A stretch of 37,471 bases of DNA from Clostridiales bacterium (GTDB taxonomy: Bacteria; Bacillota; Clostridia; Lachnospirales; WRAX01). The stretch is taken from contig JAISCI010000058.1 in NCBI GenBank assembly GCA_031265685.1, positions 1 through 37,471 of the forward strand. The letters are read 5' to 3'. The notes beneath the pieces were generated by a model that saw only the letters and a program-made list of their open reading frames with translations, was not told the DNA's origin and made no database searches. This document shows positions 17,964-27,597 of the stretch, one piece after another; position 1 is the first letter of the stretch; every line of letters starts with the position of its first letter. Made by a program: the position numbers and the translations under genes.

Positions 17964-20657
17964 ATGGGATTGCTTGACAAAATATTCGGCTCGTACAGCG
18001 ACAAGGAGCTTAAACGGATCCGGCCCGTAGTAGATAAAATCAACGCGCTGGAAGCGGACATGGAGTCGCTTTCGGACGAGGATCTGCGTGAAAAGACCGA
18101 CGAGTTCAAAGCGCGCCTCGCCGACGGCGAGACGCTCGACCAGCTGCTGCCCGAGACTTTCGCCGTTGTGCGCGAGGCCGGCAAGCGCGCGCTGGGGATG
18201 CGGCACTTCGACGTGCAGCTGATAGGCGGTATCGTGCTGCATCAGGGGCGCATCGCCGAAATGAAGACTGGAGAGGGCAAGACCCTGGTCGCGACGCTGC
18301 CGGCGTACCTCAACGCGCTGACGGGACATGGCGTCCATATCGTCACCGTAAACGATTACCTCGCGAAGCGCGACGCGGAATGGATGGGTAAGATCCACCG
18401 CTTCCTCGGTCTCACCGTCGGCGTCATCCTGCACGACCTGACGCCGGACGAGCGACGCGACGCCTACTCCTGCGACATAACATACGCCACCAACAACGAG
18501 CTGGGTTTCGACTACCTCCGCGACAACATGGTGGTTTACGAGCGCGACGCCGTTCAGCGCGACCTCAATTACGGCATAATCGACGAGGTGGACTCGATCC
18601 TCATCGACGAGGCTCGTACGCCGCTCATCATTTCGGGTTCCAGCGGCAAATCCACGAATTTATATAAAGTCGCGGACCAGTTTGTCCGCCAGCTGAGGAA
18701 AGGGCGTCTGCTCAACGAGGACGAGGCCCTCAACCCGCTCATGCACGTGGAGCTGGAGGAGGAGGGCGATTTCGTTGTGGACGAGAAGCAGAAGACGACC
18801 TCGCTGACGCAGGACGGCGTCAGGAAGGCCGAGCGTTTCTTCGCCGTCGATAATCTCTCCGATCCCGAGAACCTCGAGATTCAGCATCATATCAACAACG
18901 CGCTGAAGGCCAATTACAACATGCATCTGGATCAGGACTACGTCGTCCAGGACGGCGATAAGGGCGAGCAGGAAGTCGTCATAGTGGACGAGTTCACCGG
19001 GCGGCTCATGCCCGGGCGGCGCTATTCCGACGGCCTGCATCAGGCCATCGAGGCGAAAGAAGGCGTCTACGTCAACCGCGAGTCCAAGACGCTGGCGACG
19101 ATAACTTTCCAGAATTTCTTCAATAGATACGCTAAGAAGGCGGGCATGACGGGAACCGCCCTGACCGAGGAAGGCGAGTTCCGCGAGATATATAAAATGG
19201 ACGTTATGGTGATCCCGACCAACCGCCAGATGATCCGCGCCGATATGCAGGATCAGGTGTACACGACCGAGCAGGGGAAGTTCCGCGCCGTCGTGCGCGA
19301 CATTGTCCGGTGCCACGAAGCCGGGCAGCCCGTCCTTGTCGGCACCGTGACGATTGATAAGTCCGAAACGCTGCACCGTATGCTCGCGCGCGAGGGTATC
19401 CGCCACAGCGTGCTGAACGCGAAGTTCCATAAGCAGGAAGCGGAAATAATCGCCGAGGCCGGAAAGATCGGTGCCGTCACTATCGCGACGAATATGGCCG
19501 GGCGCGGTACGGACATAATGTTAGGCGGCAGCCGTAAGGACGACGAGACCGAGCGCGAGGCCGAGAAGCGCCGCGAGGACTACATCAAAGTCAAGGAATT
19601 GGGCGGCCTGCGCATAATCGGCACCGAACGTCACGAGTCGCGGCGTATCGATAATCAGCTGCGCGGGCGCGCGGGGCGGCAGGGCGACCCGGGTTCGTCC
19701 CAGTTCTACCTGTCCTTGGAAGACGATCTGCTGCGACTGTTCGGATCCGACCGCATGAAGTCTCTGGTAGAGCGGCTCGGCGCGGGCGAGGACGACCCGA
19801 TCGAGGCGGGTATGCTGACCAAGGGTATCGAGAACGCCCAGAAAAAAGTCGAGGGCAACAACTTCGGTATCCGCAAGCACCTGCTCGACTACGACCGCGT
19901 TATGAACGAGCACCGCGAGATAATCTACGGCGAGCGCAAGCGCGTACTGCGCGGAGAGAACCTGCGCGACAGCATAATGAATATGATCCGCGACGTCGTC
20001 GCGAAGAACGTGGACACGTATTGCCCGAAGGACGAGGAAAATCCGGAAGAATGGGATTTCGCCGGGCTGTACGAGAAACTGAACCCGATACTGCACTGCC
20101 GATTCTTCAACGTGTCCGACCTTGATCCGTCAGCCGACGACCCGCGCGAAGCGTTTGTCGGGATTATCCTCGCCGAGGCGTCCGAACTGTACGAGAAACG
20201 CGAGTCCGAGATTGGCTACCGCCGCGACGACGACGCGGATCCGATCCGGATCCGGCAGCCCGAGTTGCTCATGCGCGAGCTTGAGCGCATTATCATGCTG
20301 CGCGTGGTGGATACGCACTGGATGAACCATATCGACGACATGGATCAGATGCGCCAGGGCATAACGCTGCGGGCCTACGCCCAGCGCGATCCGCTCGTCG
20401 AGTATATCAACGTGGCCTACGATATGTTTGAGGAGCTTTCGGACAACATCAAGCAGGAGGTTGTTCGCGGGATGTTCAACATCCGGCTGACCACGCCGCC
20501 CGAGAGGCGCGAGCAGGTGGCCAGGCCCGTCAACACCTCGAACGAGACCGGATCGGTTAAAGGCCCGGCGAAGCGCTCCGAGAAGAAGGTTCTGCCGAAC
20601 GACCCGTGTCCGTGCGGCAGCGGCAAAAAATATAAATACTGCCACGGCATAAAATAA
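17964..20657 (+). CDS. secA: Preprotein translocase subunit SecA
   Basis: [59 protein letters not shown]-terminal [21 protein letters not shown] zinc motif. Confidence 0.98.
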   Translation: MGLLDKIFGSYSDKELKRIRPVVDKINALEADMESLSDEDLREKTDEFKARLADGETLDQLLPETFAVVREAGKRALGMRHFDVQLIGGIVLHQGRIAEMKTGEGKTLVATLPAYLNALTGHGVHIVTVNDYLAKRDAEWMGKIHRFLGLTVGVILHDLTPDERRDAYSCDITYATNNELGFDYLRDNMVVYERDAVQRDLNYGIIDEVDSILIDEARTPLIISGSSGKSTNLYKVADQFVRQLRKGRLLNEDEALNPLMHVELEEEGDFVVDEKQKTTSLTQDGVRKAERFFAVDNLSDPENLEIQHHINNALKANYNMHLDQDYVVQDGDKGEQEVVIVDEFTGRLMPGRRYSDGLHQAIEAKEGVYVNRESKTLATITFQNFFNRYAKKAGMTGTALTEEGEFREIYKMDVMVIPTNRQMIRADMQDQVYTTEQGKFRAVVRDIVRCHEAGQPVLVGTVTIDKSETLHRMLAREGIRHSVLNAKFHKQEAEIIAEAGKIGAVTIATNMAGRGTDIMLGGSRKDDETEREAEKRREDYIKVKELGGLRIIGTERHESRRIDNQLRGRAGRQGDPGSSQFYLSLEDDLLRLFGSDRMKSLVERLGAGEDDPIEAGMLTKGIENAQKKVEGNNFGIRKHLLDYDRVMNEHREIIYGERKRVLRGENLRDSIMNMIRDVVAKNVDTYCPKDEENPEEWDFAGLYEKLNPILHCRFFNVSDLDPSADDPREAFVGIILAEASELYEKRESEIGYRRDDDADPIRIRQPELLMRELERIIMLRVVDTHWMNHIDDMDQMRQGITLRAYAQRDPLVEYINVAYDMFEELSDNIKQEVVRGMFNIRLTTPPERREQVARPVNTSNETGSVKGPAKRSEKKVLPNDPCPCGSGKKYKYCHGIK

Positions 20658-20681
20658 TCGCTGAAAAGGGATGATGACGAG

Positions 20682-21795
20682 TTGCTGGAACTGGACGAAC
20701 TGAGACTGAGACTGGCGCCTTTCCGCTCGAAAGTAGACGAGATGGGGCGGTCGCTTTGACGTCGCCGGGGCGCTGAAGCGGGCCGGGGAACTGGAGGAGC
20801 GTTCGCTGGCGCCGGATTTCTGGAACGACCAGAACGCGGCGCGCGAGGTGATGGGCGAAATCAAGCGGCTTAAAGACAAAGCCGCCGCTTTTGCGCGTCT
20901 CGAGCGCGCCTACGACGACGCCGTGACGATGACGCAGATGGCGATTGAGGATGGCGGCGAAGAACTGTACCCCGAGGCCAGGGAACTGGCGGATAGGTTT
21001 ATGGCCGACTTCGAGGACACGCGGATCCGCAAGCTGCTGTCCGGCGAGCACGACCGGTCCAACGCGATCATTACGCTGCACTCGGGCGCGGGCGGCACCG
21101 AGGCCTGCGACTGGGTTTCGATGCTCATGCGGATGTACCTGAAATGGGCGGAGAAACGCGGCTTCAAAACGGAGATAATGGACTTTCTCGAGGGCGAGGA
21201 GGCGGGCGTCAAATCCGTCGCGTTCAGCCTGACCGGGGAGTACGCCTACGGCTATATGCGCGGCGAAAAGGGCGTCCACCGCCTTGTGCGCATGTCGCCG
21301 TTCGACGGCTCTGGCCGCCGGCACACGTCTTTCGCGAGCTGCGACGTGCTGCCCGAGATGGACGATTCTATCAAGATAGAGATAAGCCCGGACGAGATTA
21401 AGATGGACGTGTACCGTTCGTCCGGCGCGGGCGGGCAGAAGGTGAACAAAACCTCGAGCGCCGTCCGTCTGACGCACATCCCGACAGGAATCGTGGTTTC
21501 GTGCCAGACCGAGCGCAGCCAGTACCAGAACCGTGACTACGCGATGAAGATGCTGACCGCGAAACTCTACGCGCTGAAGGAGCGCGAAATGAGCGAGAAG
21601 GTGGCCGGCGTGCGCGGCGTCGTGACGGACATCGGCTGGTCGAACCAGATCCGCTCGTATGTGTTCCAGCCGTACTCCCTCGTGAAGGATCTTCGCACGG
21701 GGCACGAGACCGGAAACGTACAAGCCGTCATGGACGGCGAACTGGATCCGTTCATGAACGAGTACCTGTTGTGGAAGCTGGGCGGCGGGCAGTGA
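20682..21795 (+). CDS. prfB: Peptide chain release factor 2 with programmed +1 frameshift (join 20682..20756, 20758..21795)
   Basis: TTG start LLELDELRLRLAPFRSKVDEMGRSL-stop, then +1 frame DVAGALKRAGELEERSLAPDFWNDQ. Shift site ctt-tga-c at 20754-20760. GSGRRHTSFASCDVLPE, RSSGAGGQKVNKTSSAVRLTHIPTG motifs. Confidence 0.93.
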
Positions 21796-22667
21796 CGCGC
21801 GTAGTCATATCGCCGGAAGAGTCCGGGCGGCGGCTCCGCAAATTTCTGGCGCGGTATTACAACGCGCCCGATTCATACGTTTACCGCGTTCTCCGCCGGA
21901 AACTGGCTCGCTTGAACGGCGCGCGCGCGGACGGCTCGGAGATTCTCGCGGCGGGGGACGTTATCGCGCTATATACGCCGGACGCCGCCGTCCGCGCGCG
22001 CGATACGGTTCCCGGCGGGGCGCTCGGCATTATTTTCGAGGACGGCAATATTCTGGCGGTCGATAAGCCCGCCGGTTTGCTGTCCCAGGCGGACGCCCCC
22101 GGCGCGGACGCTCTCGACAGGCGGATACGCGCGTATCTGCCCGCTTCCCGCGCGTTCGCGCCGGGTATAGCGAACCGTCTCGACCGCAACACGTCCGGGA
22201 TAGTTCTCGCGGGGAAGAATCCGGCCGCCGCGGCGTGGCTGGCGGGGATCGTCGCCGGGCGCGGACTGGACAAATACTATCTGGCGGCGGTTTCCGGGAT
22301 AATCGACAGTCCCGCCGCGCTGACGGAGCCGATCGGCGGCCGCGCGGCGGAGACGGAGATCGCGCCGATTGGATACAGCCGCGGATGCACGCTGCTGCGA
22401 GTCCGTCTCGTCACGGGCAGGACTCACCAGATACGCGCGCATTTGCGGTCGGCGGGGTATCCGATCCTCGGCGACCCGAGGTACGGGGATCCCGACGTTA
22501 ACGCGCGGCTCCGGCGGATCGGCCTGGAATTTCAGTGCCTTCGCGCGAACGCCGTCGTTTTTCGCCGCGCGGACGGTTTTTTGGGAAATATGGCGGGGAT
22601 GGCGATAACGGCGGCGGCGCCGGAATGGCTGCGAATATTGGGATTCGATGAGGAGAAGAACAGATGA
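21792..22667 (+). CDS. RluA-family pseudouridine synthase
   Basis: GTG start overlapping prfB stop; NRLDRNTSGIVLAGKN and TGRTHQIRAHLRSAGYPILGDPRYG motifs. Confidence 0.92.
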   Translation: MTRVVISPEESGRRLRKFLARYYNAPDSYVYRVLRRKLARLNGARADGSEILAAGDVIALYTPDAAVRARDTVPGGALGIIFEDGNILAVDKPAGLLSQADAPGADALDRRIRAYLPASRAFAPGIANRLDRNTSGIVLAGKNPAAAAWLAGIVAGRGLDKYYLAAVSGIIDSPAALTEPIGGRAAETEIAPIGYSRGCTLLRVRLVTGRTHQIRAHLRSAGYPILGDPRYGDPDVNARLRRIGLEFQCLRANAVVFRRADGFLGNMAGMAITAAAPEWLRILGFDEEKNR

Positions 22668-23419
22668 AAGCGATTCTGCTGTGCGCGGGATACGCCACTC
22701 GGCTCTACCCGCTGACGAAAGACAAGCCGAAAGCGTTGCTGCCTGTGCGCGGCAAGCCGATTCTCACGAGCATATTGGAGCAGGTCGAGCGCGTACCCGC
22801 CGTGGACGGCGTTTATTGCGTATCCAACCATAAATTCGTGGATCGATTCAGGGAATGGGCAGATGGAATTTCGCGGAATCAAGCAAAATCCAACAGAACG
22901 CCCGTCGTGGTGCTGGACGACGGCACGACGGAGGCGGGGCGGCGGCTCGGGGCGATCGGCGACATAAATTTCTGTATAGAAAAGGAAAGCATCGACGACG
23001 AGCTGTTGATCGTCGCGGGTGATAATTTTTTCACTTTCGATTTGCTGGAATATTATGATTTCTACCGACGTAAGGGCGGCGATTGTGTATGCGCGAAGGA
23101 ACTGCCGGACGTCAGCCTTCTGCGGCAGATGGGCGTGGCGGTGACGGACGGCGGCGACAGGATAATCCGGCTGGTCGAGAAGCCCGACGAACCCGAATCG
23201 AACCTGGCCGTATACGCGACATATTTCTACACGCGCGGCACGGCGCGGCTTATAGGCCGGTACCTGGCCGAAGGCAACAAGCCCGACGCGCCCGGATACT
23301 TCATCCAATGGCTGTACCGGGAAAAGCCCGTCTACGTCTGGCGCATGAATGGCGAGTGCTTGGACGTCGGCACTGTAGCGAGCTACGAGAACGCGCTTCG
23401 CAGATTCGGCGATGGCTGA
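22664..23419 (+). CDS. Sugar-phosphate nucleotidyltransferase (NTP_transferase family)
   Basis: MKAILLCAGYATRLYPLTKDKPKALLPVRGKPIL. Overlaps the upstream stop by 4 bp. Confidence 0.9.
   Translation: MKAILLCAGYATRLYPLTKDKPKALLPVRGKPILTSILEQVERVPAVDGVYCVSNHKFVDRFREWADGISRNQAKSNRTPVVVLDDGTTEAGRRLGAIGDINFCIEKESIDDELLIVAGDNFFTFDLLEYYDFYRRKGGDCVCAKELPDVSLLRQMGVAVTDGGDRIIRLVEKPDEPESNLAVYATYFYTRGTARLIGRYLAEGNKPDAPGYFIQWLYREKPVYVWRMNGECLDVGTVASYENALRRFGDG
22865..22891 (+). repeat. Palindromic-module-like sequence inside the nucleotidyltransferase CDS
   Basis: ggaatttcgcggaatcaagcaaaatcc resembles ggaattttgcgtgatccaagcaaaattc at 24279-24304; encodes GISRNQAKSN. Confidence 0.5.
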
Positions 23420-24245
23420 ATACGCCATCGGCGTGAGCGGGGCGCGGCGGCTCGATTATCTCGAGGGGTACGATTTTTCGGCGCCGTTCGTGAAGCCTGA
23501 TCCGGAGCCGAAGATCAATCCGTCTGTTGTCCTTTCTGGCGCGCGCAGCGTTATCGCCGTCGCGGTTCCGTATGCCCGCGCGCGCGGGATCAATCCCGAC
23601 GGCAAGAATCGGCTCTATATCAGCTCGATCGCGCTTATCCCAGACTACCACCGGGCGGTACGGCGGATACTGGAGGAAATCGACTCGGCTCTCCCGCCGC
23701 ACAGATCGAAGGCGCTCATAGACAGCGGCAAGCTGAACGAACGCGCCTTCGCCGTCCGGTGCGGCGTGGCGTTCCGGGCACGGAACCGCTCGGTTGTGAG
23801 CGCGGGCGTCGGGGGATTCACCGCGCTCGGGCTTCTGGTTACGGACTTGCCGCCCGAGGATACCGGCATAGCGCCGCTCCCGCCCGGAGACGCGTCGCTC
23901 GCCGCGTGCGGGGACTGCCGCGCCTGTGTCGCCGCCTGCCCCGGCGGCGCGTTGCGGGAGGACGGATACGACTATACACGCTGCGCTTCCTATATCACTC
24001 AAAAGCCCGGAGATCTGACGGAGACCGAAGCTCGGCTGACGGGCGGCTGGCTCTACGGCTGCGACGCCTGCCGCGACGTATGCCCGTTTAACGCGGGCGT
24101 CCCCGCGCTCGAATATGTCATGCCGCTGCCCGCCGAGATCGCTGGTATGACCGACGGGGAATGGGACGCCCGGTTCGGCGGCACGGCCGCGAGGTGGCGC
24201 GGGGCGGATATAATGAGACGAAACGCTTTACTGAATTTTGCGTGA
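23412..24245 (+). CDS. queG: Epoxyqueuosine reductase QueG-like (double 4Fe-4S)
   Basis: 277 aa; CGDCRACVAACPGGAL and CDACRDVCPFN ferredoxin motifs, KPDPEP/IAVAVPYA N-terminal region. Confidence 0.82.
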   Translation: MAEYAIGVSGARRLDYLEGYDFSAPFVKPDPEPKINPSVVLSGARSVIAVAVPYARARGINPDGKNRLYISSIALIPDYHRAVRRILEEIDSALPPHRSKALIDSGKLNERAFAVRCGVAFRARNRSVVSAGVGGFTALGLLVTDLPPEDTGIAPLPPGDASLAACGDCRACVAACPGGALREDGYDYTRCASYITQKPGDLTETEARLTGGWLYGCDACRDVCPFNAGVPALEYVMPLPAEIAGMTDGEWDARFGGTAARWRGADIMRRNALLNFA

Positions 24246-24390
24246 CGGAATTTTGCGTGACGGAAATTTGCGCGACGGAATTTTGCGTGATCCAAGCAAA
24301 ATTCATTCAAGCAAAATTCATTCAAGCAAAATTCATCCAAGCAAAATTCATCCAAGCAAATTCATTCAAGCAAAATTCATAGCAAAATTT
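24231..24390. repeat. 15-nt tandem inverted array: (GAATTTTGCGTGACG)x4 then (CAAGCAAAATTCATT)x6-7
   Basis: Four left units and at least six right units with the complementary core GAATTTTGC/GCAAAATTC. queG stop TGA lies inside the first unit. Confidence 0.9.
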
Positions 24391-24399
24391 TTAACGGAG

Positions 24400-24439
24400 A
24401 CTGTTTCAGAATCAATATCACTGTATAAGCTGAAACAGT
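24400..24439. repeat. ACTGTTTCAG...CTGAAACAGT inverted repeat in speD leader
   Basis: Perfect 10-bp arms 24400-24409 / 24430-24439, about 25 bp upstream of the speD start. Confidence 0.65.
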
Positions 24440-24463
24440 TGAGACGCATGGAGGAATGGCCCG

Positions 24464-25228
24464 ATGGAGAAGAAACTGAGGCTGTACGCCTTCAATAACC
24501 TTACAAAGTCTCTCAGTTTTAACATCTATGACGTTTGCTACGCCAAGACGGAGCGCGAGCAGCGCGATTATATCGCCTACATCGACAAGCAGTATAACTC
24601 CGAGCGTCTCACGAAGATCCTTTACCATGTTACGGAAATGATCGGCGCCCACGTTATCAACGTGTCCAAGCAGGACTACGACCCGCAGGGCGCGTCCGTC
24701 ACTTTTCTTATCGCGGAGTCGTCCATGGTGCCGCAGGGCGGCGACGAAACCGTCATGCATCTCGACAAGAGCCACGTCGCGGTGCATACGTACCCGGAGT
24801 ACCACCCCGACACGGCCATAGCGACGTTCCGCGTGGATATCGACGTTACGACGTGCGGCGAGATTACGCCGCTTTCGACGCTCGACTATCTGATCGGATC
24901 GTTCGATTCGGACATCATCACGATGGACTACCGCGTGCGCGGCTTCACGCGCGAGGTGACCGGCAAGAAGCTCTACATCGACCACGACATAACGAGCATA
25001 CAGGACTATATCGACGACGCGGTCATCGCGCGGTACGACTGTGTGGATATTAACGTTTACCAGTCGAATATGTTCCACACCAAGATGCTGATCAAGGAAG
25101 TAGACTTGCAGAATTACCTGTTCAACGCCGACGTGTATGAGCTGGCGCCGAAGATACGGCTCTCGATAACCCAGAGCCTGCGCCAGGAAATGATTGAGAT
25201 ATTCAGCGGAGTGAACATATATGCTTAA
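24464..25228 (+). CDS. speD: S-adenosylmethionine decarboxylase proenzyme (long form)
   Basis: 254 aa; LNK...AESSMVPQGGDETVMHLDKSHVAVHTYPEYHPDTAIATFRVDIDVTTCGEITPLSTL contains the processing-site and catalytic motifs. Confidence 0.93.
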   Translation: MEKKLRLYAFNNLTKSLSFNIYDVCYAKTEREQRDYIAYIDKQYNSERLTKILYHVTEMIGAHVINVSKQDYDPQGASVTFLIAESSMVPQGGDETVMHLDKSHVAVHTYPEYHPDTAIATFRVDIDVTTCGEITPLSTLDYLIGSFDSDIITMDYRVRGFTREVTGKKLYIDHDITSIQDYIDDAVIARYDCVDINVYQSNMFHTKMLIKEVDLQNYLFNADVYELAPKIRLSITQSLRQEMIEIFSGVNIYA

Positions 25229-26663
25229 TCAGGCGGACGCGCCTGTCCACGCGGCGCTCGAGACGCTCAAGCGAGCGCGGATCGTGCCGTTCGACGTGCC
25301 GGGGCATAAGCGCGGGCGCGGCAGCCGGGAACTCCGGGATTTCCTTGGAGAGAGCTGCCTGACTGTGGACGTCAACTCCATGAAGCCGCTCGACAACCTG
25401 TGCCACCCGACGGGCGTGATCCGGGACGCGGCGGCGCTTGCCGCCGAAGCTTTCGGCGCCGCCGAAGCTTTCTTTATGGTGGGCGGCACGACGAGCAGCG
25501 TCCAGGCGATGATACTCGCGTCCGTCGGCGAGGGCGACAAAATCATCCTGCCGCGCAACGTTCATCGGAGCGTCATTAACGCGCTGGTGCTCTGCGGGGC
25601 CGAGCCGGTTTACGTCAACCCCGGCGTCAGCCCGCGCCTGGGGATCGCGCTGGGTATGGATTACCGCGACGTCGAGAAAGCCGCGGACGCGAATCCGGAC
25701 GCGAAGGCCATCCTTGTCAACAACCCGACGTATTACGGCGTATGCCCCGATCTGCGCCGCGTAACGGCGCTGGCGCGCTCGCGCGGGATGGCGGCGCTTG
25801 TGGACGAAGCCCACGGCGCGCATTTCTATTTCGGCGGCGGCTTTCCCGTATCCGCGATGGCGGCGGGCGCGGATATGGCGAGCGTAAGTATGCATAAGTC
25901 GGGCGGATCGCTCACGCAAAGCTCGCTGCTTCTGGCCGGGCCGAACGTGGACGCGGACTATCTGCGCCAGATAATCAACCTCACCCAGACGACAAGCGGG
26001 TCGTACCTGCTGCTCGTGAGTCTCGATCTGTCGCGGCGCAATCTGGTTATGAGTGGCAGGGATATGTTCGGGCGGGTTCTCGAGATGGCCGAATACGCGC
26101 GCGGCGAGATCAACCAAATCGGCGGCTACTACGCCTTCGGGCGCGAGACGGCGGACGGCGGCGCGGCGTTTGACTTCGACCGCTCGAAGCTCTCCGTCAA
26201 CACGCTGGACGTCGGCCTGGCCGGGATCGAGGTTTACGATATACTGCGCGACGAGTACGATATACAGATAGAATTCGGCGATCTGGGGAATATCCTGGCG
26301 TATGTGTCCGCCGGAGACAACTACAAGAACATCGAGCGGCTGATCGGCGCTTTGGGCGAGATTCGGCGGTTCCGGATGCGCGGGCGCGCCGGTATGCTCG
26401 CGCGGGAATACGTCCCGCCCGTTGTGGATTTGCTCCCCAAGGCGGCCTTCTTCGCCCCGAAAGAGAGCGTGCCGCTGGCGTCCGCGCTCGGGCGCGTCGG
26501 CGCGGAATTCGCGATGTGCTATCCGCCCGGCATACCGATACTGGCGCCGGGTGAGCGCGTCACCGCCGACGTGATCGACTATATCCGCTACGCCAAAGAC
26601 CGCGGCTGCTACATGACGGGCACGGCGGACATGTCCCTGTCGAATCTTAACGTGGTTAAATAA
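25221..26663 (+). CDS. speA: Orn/Lys/Arg decarboxylase (arginine decarboxylase, PLP fold type I)
   Basis: 480 aa; FDVPGHKRGRGS, GGTTSSVQAMI, LVDEAHGAHFYFG, SVSMHKSGGSLTQSSLLL PLP-lysine motif. Confidence 0.88.
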   Translation: MLNQADAPVHAALETLKRARIVPFDVPGHKRGRGSRELRDFLGESCLTVDVNSMKPLDNLCHPTGVIRDAAALAAEAFGAAEAFFMVGGTTSSVQAMILASVGEGDKIILPRNVHRSVINALVLCGAEPVYVNPGVSPRLGIALGMDYRDVEKAADANPDAKAILVNNPTYYGVCPDLRRVTALARSRGMAALVDEAHGAHFYFGGGFPVSAMAAGADMASVSMHKSGGSLTQSSLLLAGPNVDADYLRQIINLTQTTSGSYLLLVSLDLSRRNLVMSGRDMFGRVLEMAEYARGEINQIGGYYAFGRETADGGAAFDFDRSKLSVNTLDVGLAGIEVYDILRDEYDIQIEFGDLGNILAYVSAGDNYKNIERLIGALGEIRRFRMRGRAGMLAREYVPPVVDLLPKAAFFAPKESVPLASALGRVGAEFAMCYPPGIPILAPGERVTADVIDYIRYAKDRGCYMTGTADMSLSNLNVVK

Positions 26664-26665
26664 TG

Positions 26666-26721
26666 AATTTTGCCTGGTGCCGCAAAATTCCTTATAAATT
26701 TTGCCTGATGCCGCAAAATTC
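26666..26721. repeat. Two adjacent palindromic modules between speA and speE
   Basis: gaattttgcctggtgccgcaaaattc (26666-26691) and aaattttgcctgatgccgcaaaattc (26696-26721 region). Confidence 0.75.
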
Positions 26722-26736
26722 CTATGAGGTATCTGT

Positions 26737-27597
26737 ATGGATCTATGGTACAACGAATTGCATACACCGAACGTGCGCTTCTCCATCAAGGTTGAGAGGC
26801 AACTCTATTCCGCCGAGAGCCGATACCAGCGCATCGACGTGTTCGAGTCGCCGGAATTCGGGCGGTTCCTGACGCTGGACGGGTTTATAATGCTCACGGA
26901 GAAAGACGAGTTCATATATCACGAGATGATAACGCACGTGCCGATGGCCGTCAAGCCGGACGCGCGCCGCGTCCTTGTCGTCGGAGCGGGCGACGGCGGC
27001 GTGGCCCGCGAACTGGCGCGGTATCCCGCGATCGAATCCATCGAGGTGGCCGAGATCGACCGGCAGGTGGTGGACGTCTGCCGGGAGTATCTGCCGCGCA
27101 CCGCCGTCGGCTTCGACGACCCGCGCGTGACGGTGCATTATCAGGACGGTATGCGGTTTATCCGGAAGTTCGAGGACGCGTTCGACCTGATTATCGTCGA
27201 TTCCACCGACCCGACCGGTCCGGGCGAGAGCCTGTTCACGAAGGAATTCTACGGCAGCTGTCACAAGGCGCTGAAAGCGGACGGCATTATGGTGAACCAG
27301 CACGAAAGCCCGTTCTATCCCGACGACGCCGCCGCGATGGCGCGCGCCCACAAGCGCATACGCTCGACATTCGCGGTGTCCCGTGTGTATCAGGCGCATA
27401 TCCCGACATATCCATCGGGGCACTGGCTGTTCGGCTTCGCGTCGAAGGGAGCGGATCCCGTCCGTGATCTGGACGCGGAGAGATGGAACGCGCTGGGTAT
27501 AACCACCAGATATTACAGCGTCAGTCTTCACGCGGGCGCGTTTTGTCTGCCAAGATACGTTGAGGAGATGCTGGACAATGCCGTTAACGCCGTTTGA
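26737..27597 (+). CDS. speE: Spermidine synthase
   Basis: 286 aa; VLVVGAGDGGVARELARYPAIESIEVAEID, LIIVDSTDPTGPGESLFTKEFY. Confidence 0.95.
   Translation: MDLWYNELHTPNVRFSIKVERQLYSAESRYQRIDVFESPEFGRFLTLDGFIMLTEKDEFIYHEMITHVPMAVKPDARRVLVVGAGDGGVARELARYPAIESIEVAEIDRQVVDVCREYLPRTAVGFDDPRVTVHYQDGMRFIRKFEDAFDLIIVDSTDPTGPGESLFTKEFYGSCHKALKADGIMVNQHESPFYPDDAAAMARAHKRIRSTFAVSRVYQAHIPTYPSGHWLFGFASKGADPVRDLDAERWNALGITTRYYSVSLHAGAFCLPRYVEEMLDNAVNAV

Noticed and set aside
20557-21723. 388-aa minus-strand ORF
   Set aside because: Antisense to prfB and secA C-terminus; His/Arg-rich shadow translation.
24053-24382. Short ORFs encoding QAKFI/NEFCL repeats as a possible repeat protein
   Set aside because: Openness follows from the 15-nt period of the DNA array on both strands; no start/SD support. 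Treated as a repeat.
24231-24390. CRISPR array
   Set aside because: Repeat unit is only 15 nt with no unique spacers, and orientation switches midway; no cas genes.
25203-26789. 528-aa minus-strand ORF
   Set aside because: Antisense to speA, where PLP-enzyme motifs are unambiguous.
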